In this document: positions 10,108 to 21,740 of the stretch, piece by piece
Layout: each line of letters begins with the position of its first letter
Position numbering within the stretch: the stretch's first letter is position 1
Origin: Chrysemys picta bellii
Lineage: Eukaryota; Chordata; Testudines; Emydidae
DNA length: 64,000 nt
Reading direction: 5' to 3'
Assembly: GCF_011386835.1 (NCBI RefSeq)
Contig: NC_088796.1
Coordinates: 87,899,468-87,963,467 of the forward strand
The notes under the pieces: model-generated
What the model was told of the DNA's origin: nothing
Database searches by the model: none
What the model saw: only the letters and a program-made list of their open reading frames with translations
Position numbers and translations under genes: made by a program

Positions 10108-10441
10108 CAGGGGTCGGCAACGTTTGGCACGCGGCTCGCCAGGGTAAGCACCCTAGTGGGCTGGGCCAATTTATTTACCTGTTGACATGGCAGGTTTGGC
10201 CAATTGTGGCTCCCACTGGCCGCAGTTCGCCGTCCCAGGCCAATGGGGGTGGCGGGAAGCCGCGGCCAGCACATCGCTCGCCCGTGCCGCTTCCCGCAGC
10301 CCCCATTGGCCCGGGACGGCGAACCGCGGCCAGTGGGGGCCGTGATTGGCCGAACATGCCGCGTCAGCACGTAAATAAACTGGGCCGGCCCGCCAGGGTG
10401 CTTACCCTGGCGAGCCGCGTGCCGAACGTTGCCGACTCCTG
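10108..10441. mobile_element. GC-rich foldback hAT MITE with target-site duplication
   Basis: A 334-bp element that is one long inverted repeat. It starts CAGGGGTCGGCAACG and ends CGTTGCCGACTCCTG. Arms of about 150 bases (including CGCCAGGGTAAGCACCCTAG and its inverted partner) meet at a CpG-rich centre near 10270-10290. It is flanked by CTCTATAC (10100-10107) and CTCTAGAG (10442-10449), 6 of 8 identical, which fits the hAT duplication pattern with a central TA. It has no transposase. ORFs across it are palindrome artefacts. Confidence 0.85.
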
Positions 10442-11843
10442 CTCTAGAGCTTCTCTGGGTTCAGCTCCTTAGCAGGCAGAGTATCCTGGAGGCAGAGTTC
10501 CATTCCTTTTCGCAGAGAATTGCTAAATAGTTGGGTTTGGTTCCAAATCAGAATGAAACCAAATTTTGAAATATCAAAATCCTCCACAAAAAGAAATCTC
10601 TTTTTTGCTCAGCTGTAATACTTTCACCCAAATCTCAAACATTAAAATGCAGTAAACACTGGTTTTCTGTTATCCCAAATTGGATTAGTCACATTTGCAT
10701 TTTTTGCAGACTTTTAAAATAACGACGTTCTTTCATGATCAGTAAGGCCAAGAAAGTGCTTTGATTTCACATGTAATCATTCCAGAACTTAGTTGTGCCA
10801 CAAATTGTACACCCTACTGGAGTAAATTATAAGAAGGATCTCAAAGATAACAGCTTAAAAACTCTGCAGTTATGATTTCAAAAATTCTTTCCCGACAAAG
10901 CAGAAAAACATTGATCCTTATTTGGCATAATCACCATTCTAAATATATTGCTGTTCAACTTGGCTTTTAATAGAGAGCTGAAGGATACAGTTGCTTTTCG
11001 TTTGCCTACCAGGGGCTAATATGACAGCTTCCATGTATCTGAAATTGCATCCCTTTATATAAAACTTAAAATGTGCACAATACACAAACATATATTTAAA
11101 AAAAATCTATGTAAACGGGTTTATCAGAACAAATTGTTTGCTGTGGATTTTGGACTAGTTCTCTGGCTTCTCCTGCATATTAGGAGTGTAATCTAGATCT
11201 AGAAGATAGTGTTCAGGAGACTAATAAAAGCTGCGCTGCTGTAGCAAGACAAAGTTGCAATCTATTGTCATGAAAAATACAGCATGTTATCTGATCAGCC
11301 ATTAAAAAAAAATCTCATATGTTGCAAATAAAGTGTGAATTGTTATAATTTAGTATACTGAATGTAGCAGCACCAATAATGTCACTGTGTGTGTGTTGGG
11401 AGGATGCATGTACATATTTAACTTAAAAATTGTGAGTAAAATAAATGTGAGTGATCTTGTCAGAACAGCGTGATTTAGGCCCTACTGCATATATGTAGAA
11501 TTCTTTGACCTCATCAACAACTGAGCAAGAGTTTTACAACTATGGTTAAGCGTGTAGTTGAGGCTTAACCTAGTTATAAAACTATGTTCTAGCCTAAATC
11601 TCTACCTAAGCTATCATCTGGACTTTTAACTTGATTATAACAAGGTTTTGCTCCATCCACATTCATTGGTCAACCACTGTTAACTTGGTTTGGCTGAAAC
11701 AGAGTTTAAATTGCTTAACCACCATTGTTAAACCAGCATCTTTTGCCTAGAAAGACAGGACCTTGGAAACTACTTTTGAATATTATAAAAGCCTGATAGT
11801 GTAGGTCTCAGATGCAGATATCTGACAATTCACAGCTAGAGAG

Positions 11844-12231
11844 TACTGTATATACTCGTTCATTAGCCGGTTCATTTATAAGCTGACCCCCCCCAAGATG
11901 GTTAGGTAAAAATAGCAAAAACTGTATGACCCTTTCATAAGCCGACCCTATATTTCAGGACCTGAACGTTTTGTTTACCTGGAGCGTTCACAGTCATGGA
12001 GCCCCTCAGCTCCCAGTGGCCATGGTTTGCCGTTCCCAGCCAGTGGGAGCTGAGGGGCTCCATGCTTGTGAATGCTCCAGGTAAACAAAACGACAATGTA
12101 TTAGATATTCAATTCAATGATTCCATAAGAGTTTAAAATCATCAAATTTTGGTGTAGACCCGTTTATAAGCCTCTTTGCTGCGTCACTTTTTTACCAAAA
12201 GTATTCATCGTATGAACAAGTATATACAGTA
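11844..12231. mobile_element. TA-flanked MITE with a second internal palindrome
   Basis: The outer ends TACTGTATATACTCGTTCAT (11844 on) and ATGAACAAGTATATACAGTA (ending 12231) are inverted repeats with TA at both borders, as in the Tc1/mariner superfamily. Nested inside, GTTTTGTTTACCTGGAGC (from 11968) is matched perfectly by its inverse at 12074-12091, with arms continuing through GGAGCCCCTCAGCTCCCA. No coding capacity. It ends about 70 bases before the AOPEP penultimate exon. Confidence 0.75.
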
Positions 12232-12302
12232 AGTTAAAATCAGTTTATACTCTGACACAACACAGGGTGATTATTTTGAAAATGTTAATAAATTAAACTG
12301 AC

Positions 12303-12389
12303 CTGATCTTCCTTGAGGAATTTCTCAATGTCAGCATATCTTGTTGTATATTTGTGTTTAACAACAAGCTCACACCATCGATGTCGAAC
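12303..12389 (-). CDS. AOPEP: AOPEP penultimate coding exon
   Basis: This is an 87-base, 29-codon exon of aminopeptidase O on the minus strand. It has an acceptor AG immediately before it (12390-12391 on the plus strand reads CT) and a donor GT right after (12301-12302 reads AC). It encodes VRHRWCELVVKHKYT followed by ADIEKFLKEDQ, matching the conserved helical C-terminal segment of AOPEP. Both ends are phase 0, so skipping this exon would keep the reading frame. It is separated from the terminal exon by 3.4 kb and from the upstream exon by 23.3 kb. The exon is short and AT-rich but the codons are intact and the splice sites canonical. Confidence 0.9.
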
Positions 12390-13951
12390 CTTTGGAAAAG
12401 GAAAATAAATATTAAACATGCATACTGTGTCGGTGTAGATATCATTTGATACAATGTCACTCAACTTTTTAAAAGTTTTAAATTTTTTTTTAAGTGTTTT
12501 GGAGGAATGGCAGTTTGTGAAACATTTTCAAGTACTTCAGTAGGACTTGCTAATCTGGCTTAAAAATCTATGTGCCCCTAAATATGGACACAAATGAAGT
12601 TCCTATTTTTAAAGGCAGATGCTGTTTAGAGCATTGAGTCATGTGCCTCTAAAAACTATTAGATCATTAATACTCATCTGACACACTAAAAATAAAATGT
12701 GCATCTATAGTAGGATTTTTGGACCCCAACATATCTGGATAAACAAGCATCTGTAATTGTCAAACCAATCCCAATCACAACTTAAATGTGTTGAATCAGT
12801 GAGTCTGTTATTTTCAACATAACTATTATTCTACAAAACTACTTTTAAAAAATTACACTTAGCATTAGAATAAATAAATACTTTTTTCCTTTTCTTTTCT
12901 AGTTTTACAAAAGAGGAAGTTATTGCTTCAAAGCTCTGGAAGCAGATGTAAGAAACAATTGCATTATTTACTTTAGGCAAGTGTCTAACCTAGGGGACAT
13001 GAGGCTAAAACACATTTTTGTACAAACTGTATCTGGGGGACAAGTGCTGCATCTATCCTGGGATGAAAAGGATAAAAGGTAAATGAGAAAACATGAAATA
13101 AATAATTTACATTTCAGCAAACCACAGTTTTGCCAATACAGCTTGTCAGAGTGTGTCTAACATCTATTCATGCTCAAGTTGCTGATTTGCTGTACCGAAT
13201 GCACTTCAGTGAAGCAGTTATTGGCTTATGCAAACAGTTAAAGAATAATATTGCTACTAAAATGGGCAATATGGCCAGTACAGCTTTCGAATGCAGCTTC
13301 TTTACAAAGCTTTGGCATGCTTTATATTTCCTTGCATTTTGATGTCTTTTTGATTTGTTTTTAACCATTCACTTCTGTGGCTTTAAGTGTCATTTTACAC
13401 TGCATCACGGCTTCTTCAATTATACTCAATGAGCAGTCAAACATTTTATATTCTATTATTGGCACAGCATTCCTCAAAAATAAAGCAGTTAAGTGCATTA
13501 AAAAACTACTTGTATTACAGCTTGCTTTTACTGCCTTTCAAGGGAGAGGCACTTTATAACAATCCGTTTTTGCAGTAATAATAAAATATAAGTAGTTTCA
13601 ATATTTTTGGCAGGTTGAGTCTAAATTATATAATTATCTACTAATCTAGCACAAATCACTTCTTAAAGATCGATTTACCGATAAAAAACCAGGGAAAATG
13701 AAAGCTGGAAACAGGTCTTTTTTGTGAACAATTTGGAGGTAGAAGAGGATGCTTTAGTCAATTTCAAGTTGATGCAAGCTATTCCTTAAAGCTCTACAAT
13801 CCCCCCAACTCTTTGTTCACCCTTTACCATTACTACAACAAGGGATACAATTTTGAACTTCTAAGGATTCGGCAGTCAGCCATCATCAGCTTTCCATCAC
13901 AGGGAGGAATTTCAGAGGCTTATATAGATGAATTGACAGTCTCATTAAACT

Positions 13952-13994
13952 CATCACTTGTCATGAATTAAAATTAAATTCATGACAAGTGATG
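13952..13994. repeat. Perfect 18-bp inverted repeat
   Basis: CATCACTTGTCATGAATT and its exact inverse are separated by 7 bases. It would form a stable cruciform or hairpin but no flanking duplication or tRNA-like feature was seen. Confidence 0.85.
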
Positions 13995-14245
13995 AATGGT
14001 CACAGGCTTTGGAAAAATTCTCCTTGGGTCCTTGATTTCTTCACTGTGTGGCCTCTTCCATAAAATTTCTGGAATGCAACTTCTGACTACAACAAGGGAC
14101 TTCGGAAACTCAGGGTTGGGGGGTAGGTGTTTGGGATCATTTATTAAACAAGTAATAATAAATATATAAAACAAACAATAAAAAGACTAATTGTGTGCTG
14201 GGGATGTAGTCTGTTTCTTAAAAGTTACTGCTGACAAGCTAAAAG

Positions 14246-14373
14246 TATTAGAATCCTACATGCAGTACAAACTCTCTGGCTATATGAAAGAAAAGAGGCT
14301 CTTATTGTAATATGTATTTTTTATGTAGACACTTAGAATCTTGCATGCAGAACAAACTCTCTGGCTATAGAAA
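14246..14373. repeat. Pair of diverged ~40-bp direct repeats
   Basis: ATTAGAATCCTACATGCAGT followed by ACAAACTCTCTGGCTATA (about 14246-14286) recurs at about 14331-14371 with a few substitutions (CTTAGAATCTTGCATGCAG...). A local duplication with about 45 bases between copies. Confidence 0.8.
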
Positions 14374-17300
14374 TTATGGCAGATTTCCAAAACTGAGGTG
14401 CAGAGAATCACCAATCGGGGTAGAAGCAGCATGTCTGTTATCCTCAGATGGCATGTTCGCCTCCTATTTTCACAAAGCCGAAAAAGGCACTTTCAATACA
14501 ACGAACTGCAGGAGAACCAGTCATTATTAGCGCTTTTTCAAATACAATATTTCAGTCATTCCCACCTGCTTTCTAATCCATCATATGTAGTGGACTCCAG
14601 TAAACAGTGGCTGAAGATGGTTTAGCTGCTAGAGGAGTTAAGGCTTGCTTTGAGCATGTAGTGATCAAGTCTTTTTGTAACGTGGCACTAAATGTAGTTT
14701 GTCCTAAACCACAATTGCAGCTAAACCAGTTCATATACACATGCTATCAACACAGCAACAGGTAATTTTTCTAATATAGATCATGCGCTAATCCCTCTCA
14801 CATTACGATTTTTACGCACATATGAAGGAGAGAAAAAAAAATTCCCTCAGTTCCTTGCTTTTCATCCAACACTTAAAGCAGGTAGCATTGCTTTCCTGTG
14901 TAATTAATGTGTCATGTTTCTAAGCACTTTAATGAACATATATAAAAGGAAATATTGAAAACTAAGTAGTTTGTGGTGGGACAGAAGTAACCACACTCTA
15001 TCTTGTGTAGGCTCTTCTGTATCCATCCCTCCCTGGTGCAAAGGAAGAGGGAAAGGGGAAGCAAAGACTCATGGGTAAAAATAAGAATTCACTACACTTT
15101 TTCTCATATTGAGAGCCATGTCAGACTCTCCCTTCTTGCTCTACACATTTCTCTGTGCTCTTCTGCATAGCTCAGAGAGATGCACCGTGTGTTTTTTTGG
15201 CTAGTTATACCATATTCAGCACAAACTGAACCTGAAAAGTAATTTATAGCAACTCTTCCTGTTGCTGCTGGCAGAGTTGATTGTGCTTTACTTTGTCTGG
15301 CTCTTACGTACTCCGGCTCTGAAATAACACCTGTAACCACGCACAAACACTGGGTCTGGGTTTGGCAGCTGCAGGACATACATGCCAAACTCTGGAATGT
15401 AATTTATTTTTTCAGTCTCGGAATCTAAGTTTATGGTTGTCCTTTTGACAGTCTCAACTTCTCTGCCTGATGCTCAGGAGGAGGGAGGAAAAGTGATTTG
15501 GGGGATGTAGAACTGACTGCAGGTCTTGTAGGAGGTCAGGTTCCTGATGGATCATCTTGAGCTACTAAAAATGTTCTCCCCTTCCAATTGGTATTATGGA
15601 TTATGCTGAAGTGTCTACCAATTTTCCATTCAATAGCTGAAAATTTCCTGTACATATCTATGAACTTTGCAACACATCCCACAATTTTGTCAGCACAATT
15701 TGGGTTCATGGACTGTTGCAAATATGTCATTTGAAAACATGCCATTTCAATTTAGTAATCAAAGGAAGTTATCGGAGTGGAGGGTTATTTTGTTTTGTTT
15801 TGCTATCCTTAAGACCAAAGTCTTAAATGGATGCTGCTGTCAGGTTGCATTGAGCCCCCAATTTAAAGCTTTGTTTAAAAAAGAGAGAGAGCTTAAAAAA
15901 AAAAAAGACCGATAAAAATGTTCATTTTTAAAAAAAATTCTAAGTTTTAGACAAATGGATAATGCCCTGCAGTACTGTTCACAACCCAAACACTGTAGCA
16001 TTTTACTAGTACAAATGAACTTGAAAGTAAAACTGACTAGAAACCAAAGTGACACTGATTAGTTTATTTTCGAACCCACAAAAAAGTAAAAAAGTAGCTA
16101 ATTATATACAAATAAATTCTTAAATCAGTTATTACGAATATAAATATAGTAGGAAAATTTGTTTTTACAAATATGAGCCAACATTTTTTTTAAATGGATG
16201 CTTAAAGCTGGGATACTAAATCCATATTTAAGTGCCCTGATTTTCAAGAATGGTGAATGCCCAGCAGCTTCCCAATGACTATGTTTGAAGACAACATTTT
16301 TAGACCATCTCAAACAGTCCTTGAAGTGAAGCAATCACTTTTAGTATTTGAAACCCACCTACCTTCCAAATGATTTCAAAAATCAAACAATGGCCAGACA
16401 GGCATAGTTAAAATACACATAAAGCTTATACAATATATTGTAATAATCAAGGTCACTGAAAGCCTCCATCATACACATGCAGAAAACATTTTACCTCTGA
16501 GGCTTGCAAATAAGATTTAGAAAGCAAGTAATTTAGACCATGCATTTTATTAAAAACAAAAAAAAAATCTAAAAAGTTTGTACTAAGCCTTTGGTCTGCA
16601 GAATGGAGACTAGCTTCGGGGGAAATGAGTAAATATTGCTAATAGCTGGATCCAATTAAAAAAGCTCCAGGAGACAACAAATCTAAATCTCAGAACAAAA
16701 ACATGTTTTGAGACCCTAGAAAATAGAGGGTTTTTTAAACCTGAGTACACTTTTAGTAAGTATTATTGTCCAACTAAAGCTCCAAACAGAACATAACTTG
16801 GACCAAAAAGACTTCTAAGATATTTACAAACCATGTGTTCAACTACACTATTGAAACTAAAGACATGTAATATGAAAAGTTAATCAAAACTATAAATACT
16901 ACAGTAACTAACCACAGATAAGTCCATTGTAAATATAATGGACAACAGGAGCTAGAGATTCTTTGCAGACTTCAGTCTTGCAGAAGGAGAAATACAAAAA
17001 CTTTTGCAACTAATCAAACAATGGATTATTTTTAATTAATGAGGAGGAAGCTGAATATCTCTGGAGCCCCGGAATGCTGGCCTGTTGATTAGATCATCAC
17101 CGATTTCTTCCATCTGAAATTATTTATTTCCTTTCAGCATAATTCTCTCTTCCTAGCTTCTCATAAATTGGATTCAGCTATACTATCTTCAGGGATAATT
17201 AGTGAACACTGCTGAGTGCCGCAGACTAACATTTTGGATTTAAAAGTAGTTTTTACAATTGGTTAGGGCAGAAAACGTAGGGTTTAGAAAACTGCCCACA

Positions 17301-18716
17301 CTTTGCCCCATTATTGTAACAAAATATTTTTAATGATTTAATGATTTTTCTATATCCTTGTACCCACTTAAATTTTAAAATAGCTGAGATGGCTGCTATT
17401 TTAAATTGAAATTAAGTAGTTGCACCCACTAGGTTTCATGCTGTAAGGTTTGGGTTTTTCAAATGAACATGAGTATTTGGTACTCAGACTCAGGGTTTTT
17501 AGCATGCAAATCCCGTGTCAGTAGAAATGTACTCCTTAGTAAGATTTTCAGTGATGCTGAATCAGCTCTGAAGGAGGTGGTGTTGATAATAATGTACGGA
17601 TCATGTGTGCGCGACAATTGCATTGACAGCGTATCAGCTCAGCAATGTGCTAAAATATTCTTACTAGACAAAATCCTATTAAATGCACACAGAATGTATT
17701 CATCATTCTTTTGTCAGTCATTCTGCAGTTGGAGAATACTAAATGCGCCAGAGTTTGTCATCAAGAAGTACAAGCAGGGAAACTACCTAGCAGTTTCGTG
17801 TATTTTGCCTTCCTTATGGTGTCAAAGCTTTCATTGCAAGTAAGTGACTAAGTTAAAACATGTAGTTCTGTAATCCCCATATGTCCTTTCAGTCTGCCTA
17901 TTCTCGCTGCGTTTTATTAAATTCTGACCTACAACAGAACATGACTGCAATGCTTTTGTTCATCTTTCATTATATGCAGATAAAGTAATGATAGGCTAGT
18001 GATATATAGCGCTCAGAGAAGAACGGGGCAAAAAACCAGTACAAACACCGATTAGTGCAGCAGCTTCAACAACTGCGGGAAGAGAGAGTCCCCCTCCTAT
18101 ACATGAAAGCTTTTCCCATTTATGGTGCCATAATCTCCCTCATATGGAGCAAGGCTTCTATATCACAATGCCTGTGATATAACGGAATGTTTAACACAGC
18201 ATGCAAACTGAAAAATGTTTTTTAAAAATGAACTTTAGTTAAAAACAAATACTCTTCTTGTACTTGAACCAAATGCTTTCCTTCCTCTCTCATTTTCAGT
18301 CTTGCGCATTCAGGATGTTTGTGTTTAAGTAGCAACAGGCTGGAGATGGCTGAAAAGATGTAATCAGCTCCACCTTCTACAGCTGTTTTGGAAATATTTG
18401 TTTAATTTTTTTTTGCTGCAGTACCATTGGCTTTTGGAGTCACTTCTACATAGTGGTTGCCTTCGTGCACCACTAAAGACCAAAGACTTCCTCTGCTCCC
18501 ACACATCACACTGCAGAGTAGGGGCAAGAACCATGCCCCACTTAGCCAATGGAGAATGACAAAAATAATCTCCATCTCCCGCTCTGATTTTACTACTATG
18601 GCTGAAACTGCCCAGGGCTCAATTTCTCAGCCATAGTAAGTCTGACCATGAACCTATAACTCATCAACTCTAACTCATCAGCTATGACATGATGTCTCCA
18701 ACATCTGAATCAAGTA

Positions 18717-18735
18717 TATATATATATATATATAT
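18717..18735. repeat. (TA)n microsatellite
   Basis: A run of about nine TA dinucleotides within the 23-kb AOPEP intron. Confidence 0.9.
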
Positions 18736-18850
18736 GCAGTAGTGGGACAGATTATATCTGAAGCAGGTACCCACTGTCTAATTCTCTAGCATATGAAGTA
18801 ATGCCCATAACCCTTAAACTGCCAAAAAAAAATTAAAAGTGTTATTGTAA

Positions 18851-20868
18851 CCATGGTGGTCCCAGGATATTAGAGAGACAAGGTGGGTGAGGTAATATAT
18901 TTTATTAGACCAACCCCTGTTGGCAAAAGAGACAAGCTTTCAAGCTACACAGAGATCTTCTGCTCTAGGAAAGATACTCAGAGCGTTACAGCTAAATACA
19001 AAGTGGAATCGGCAACTGACACCACCTACTATAAAGAAATCAAAGAGGATCCCACACTGCAGTTCACTCAAGAATTTAAGGATATCATCAAATCCTTGCC
19101 CAAACAAATCGAAATACAAGCTCATGCCTCAAGAAGCCACCCCAGGAATCTTCTACACATTTCCCAAGATACATAAACAAGGAAAGCCAGGCAGGCCCAT
19201 CATATCAGGCCACAACTATCTTACTGAAAGAATATCAGAACTCACAGAAACCATCCTCGAACCACTCCCCACACAAAGGGCCATCTTCCTCTGGGACACA
19301 ACCGACCTCCTCCAGAAACTCTGCAACATTAACAACCTCCCTCAAAACACCATCCTTGTCTCCCTATACAACATCCCTCACAGTGATGAATAGCTGCCTG
19401 TCTCAAATACCTACAAGACAATGGACAGCATTCAGATATCCCCCGCAAACACATTGCTAAACTCATCCATTTCATCCTCATCCATAACAATTTTACATTC
19501 AACAACAAACACTTTCTCCAAATTATGGGACCAGCCATGGGTAGTAGGATGGCTCCCTAATACATCAACTTCTTCGTGGGCCACCTTGAGGAAGAATTTC
19601 TGAAATCAAAGATATACCTGAGATACAGCGATAATATTTTCATCCGCTCGACAGATGACCTAAACTCCCTCATAAATTTCCAATACAACTTCGACGACCA
19701 TCACCCATCCACCAAACTCTCCCTAGGACAGTCCTGCACCAGCATCAACTTCCTGGACACCACAATGAGCTTCAACAATGGAACCCTACAAGAAACCCTT
19801 GGATCACCACACTTATATTCACAGATCCAGTAACAAGAAGTATGTTATCTACAGCTAGGCCCTTAAGGAGCATATTCTGCAGTATCTAACACACACAAAA
19901 CCGCCTTCACCAAAAAAGGACACTCTACCAGAGAAGTAGATCATATCATGGAATGGGTGACCCAAATACCCCGAGAGAATATGCTACAATACAGGGGGAA
20001 AAAACCTTCAACTGCACACCCCTAGTTGTCCCCTACCACCCCACACTAGAACCTACAGAGTATAATTGAACAATTACAATCCATACTAGATGGGCACCAC
20101 ATCCTGAAAGAAATCTTTCCCCTCTTCTGGCTTCAAACAACTCACCAACCTCATCATCAGAAGCAAGCTCCTCATACACCAGGACCCACCAACTCAAAGC
20201 AGCATCAGACCCCACCAATACAACAGGTGCAAAACCTGTTGACATATTTCCACAGCTACAATGATCAATACCCCACAACACACTTTTGAAGATCTATGGA
20301 TCCTACACATGCCTATCATGTGTAGTGTACATTATCTAGTGCACTAGATGCCCCAATAACAACTATGTTGGCAAACCCAGACACTCACTATGCTCTCAAA
20401 TGAACTCACACAGAAAAATGATAAGACAAAACCACCATATCACCTGTGGGCGAACACTTTTCATAAAATTATCACTCCATATCTGACCTCTCAGTCCTCA
20501 TCTTCAAAGTAAACCTGCACAACACCTTCATAAGATGAGCCTGAGAGCTTAAATTCATAATTTTGCTAGACACTAAAAATAATGGTCTTAATAAAGAGAC
20601 TGGATTTATGGCTTCTTACAATCATCTGTAAGCCACTGGCCCTCCTTTTTTGTCCTATGACTGCAGGGGTGTTAACAGGCCACTTCACCTTGAATGATTC
20701 CTTAGAATATGTGTTAATTATTTTATGCTAAACATTCTGTTCCACCTTGTATTTAGCTGTGACACAACTAGCTTTCCCTGAAGAATATGTGTAGTTTGAA
20801 AGCCTGTCTCTTTCACCAACAGAAGTTGGCCCAATGAAGATAGTATCTTACCCACCATGTTCTCTCTC
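18851..20868 (+). mobile_element. Penelope-like retroelement, nearly full length, inactivated
   Basis: Translated pieces in shifting frames give the order expected of a Penelope-like element (PLE). An N-terminal part with TTYYKEIKEDPTLQFTQEFK is at about 19018-19078. The reverse transcriptase core includes FYTFPKIHKQGKPGRPIISG (about 19151-19210) and GPAMGSRMAP then HLEEEFL (about 19527-19602). A degraded GIY-YIG endonuclease-like tail (NHHITCGRTLF region) is at about 20430-20465. PLEs reverse-transcribe their RNA into a nicked target. The ends at 18851-18975 and about 20770-20868 are inverted copies of one terminal sequence. Frameshifts, stops and catalytic losses make it a dead copy. Confidence 0.85.
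18997..20600 (+). pseudogene. PLE reverse transcriptase/endonuclease pseudogene
   Basis: The reading frame moves at about 19125 (from the frame encoding ATDTTYYKEIK to that encoding IFYTFPKIHK) and again near 19390. The stretch around 19350-19380 reads TILVSLYNIPHSDE where PLE reverse transcriptases normally carry an Asp-containing motif between SL and YTNIP, so motif A appears deleted. The catalytic YxDD motif is YSDN at 19624-19635, with the second Asp replaced. A stop interrupts the MAP..Y motif at 19557-19559. The C-terminal zinc-finger and GIY-YIG parts carry several stops. Confidence 0.8.
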
Positions 20869-21184
20869 ATTATTATTCAAGTTTTTAAAAACTGCAAGTA
20901 GAAGAAGTTTTATGTTCCATTCAATAAAGAGAAAAACGACTTCAAGTACCAATTGGCCAGCACATCATCCCTTTGGTTACACCAATGTATAGGTTTGATG
21001 ACTAGGTAGTATCAGTATCTAAAAATACCTTCTTTCACCTCCACTTTGCTAGGAAACTTTGTCCCTTCCTCCCAGACAAGCAACTTGGTCCATGCATGTG
21101 TCACCTTTGGCTTCATTACTATAATTCACTGAATTGGAAGTGAAACATGAAGAGGATGCAAAAGCTGTAGCCAATAAAGAATGT

Positions 21185-21740
21185 GGCGCCTATTTCATGT
21201 CCCTCCACTGGCTCCTAGCTGAAGACTTCAGTCCTAATTTTCAAAACAGGGAATGCATCAAGCCCCAACTACATTAAAAATCAAATTCTGATCTATGAAC
21301 CAACATGACAACTGTGCTCCTCTGGTACAATGTAGATCACAAAGTCCAGGACAAAGCATGAGAGAGATGGGGACCAAGCCTTCTCAATCATGGGGATCTG
21401 GCTATGGAACAATCTTTAGAAGAGATTAGGTGAATCCAGAATCTGACCACCCTTAGGAAATGCTACAAAACCTTCCTCTTCCAAAAGGATTTCCACTGTA
21501 AGAATGACACTGTCAACACGGTCACCCCCTTCCATCTCATAACCCTACCAAACAAAATAAAGTAAAATAATAAAAATCAAATACTCTACTCCACTTCAAA
21601 AAAGGAAAGCCAGAGACTCCATAAAAGCCAACAGGGTCTTTGCTATTGCTATTGATTTTACATGGAACATGCTCAGATACAGTGGTGATGAGTTGCAGTA
21701 TAAAACCGTAAAATAGACAGATTAGACTAGACAGACCAAC
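21185..21740 (+). mobile_element. Degenerate non-LTR retrotransposon 3' end (CR1/L2/L3-like)
   Basis: The sequence resembles the C-terminal end of a LINE reverse-transcriptase ORF and its 3' UTR. It has a CCACTGGCTCCTAGCTGAAG segment (typical of an LHWLP-like motif), later GGCTATGGAACAATCTTTAG (LWNNL-like) and TGCTACAAAACCTTCCTCTT (KTFLF-like), then a 3' UTR with GCTCAGATACAGTGGTGATGAG. All frames are broken, so it is ancient. The exact family needs a repeat library search. Confidence 0.55.

Larger units (their letters stand above)
8914..12302 (-). other. AOPEP: Last intron of AOPEP (3.4 kb)
   Basis: This is the intron between the penultimate and terminal AOPEP coding exons, with GT donor at its right end and TTGCAG acceptor at its left end. 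It contains a short hairpin (9621-9670), a GC-rich foldback hAT MITE (10108-10441) and a TA-flanked MITE (11844-12231), each listed separately. I saw no coding or RNA gene in the rest, which is AT-rich single-copy-looking sequence. Confidence 0.85.

Noticed and set aside
10032..10472. ORFs of 112-136 codons on both strands
   Set aside because: They are readings of the palindromic hAT MITE; the similarity of the two strands' products comes from the inverted repeat.
17463..17843. 126-codon plus-strand ORF
   Set aside because: No recognisable domain, no splice context fitting a gene, and no support beyond its length; treated as non-coding (possible conserved island).
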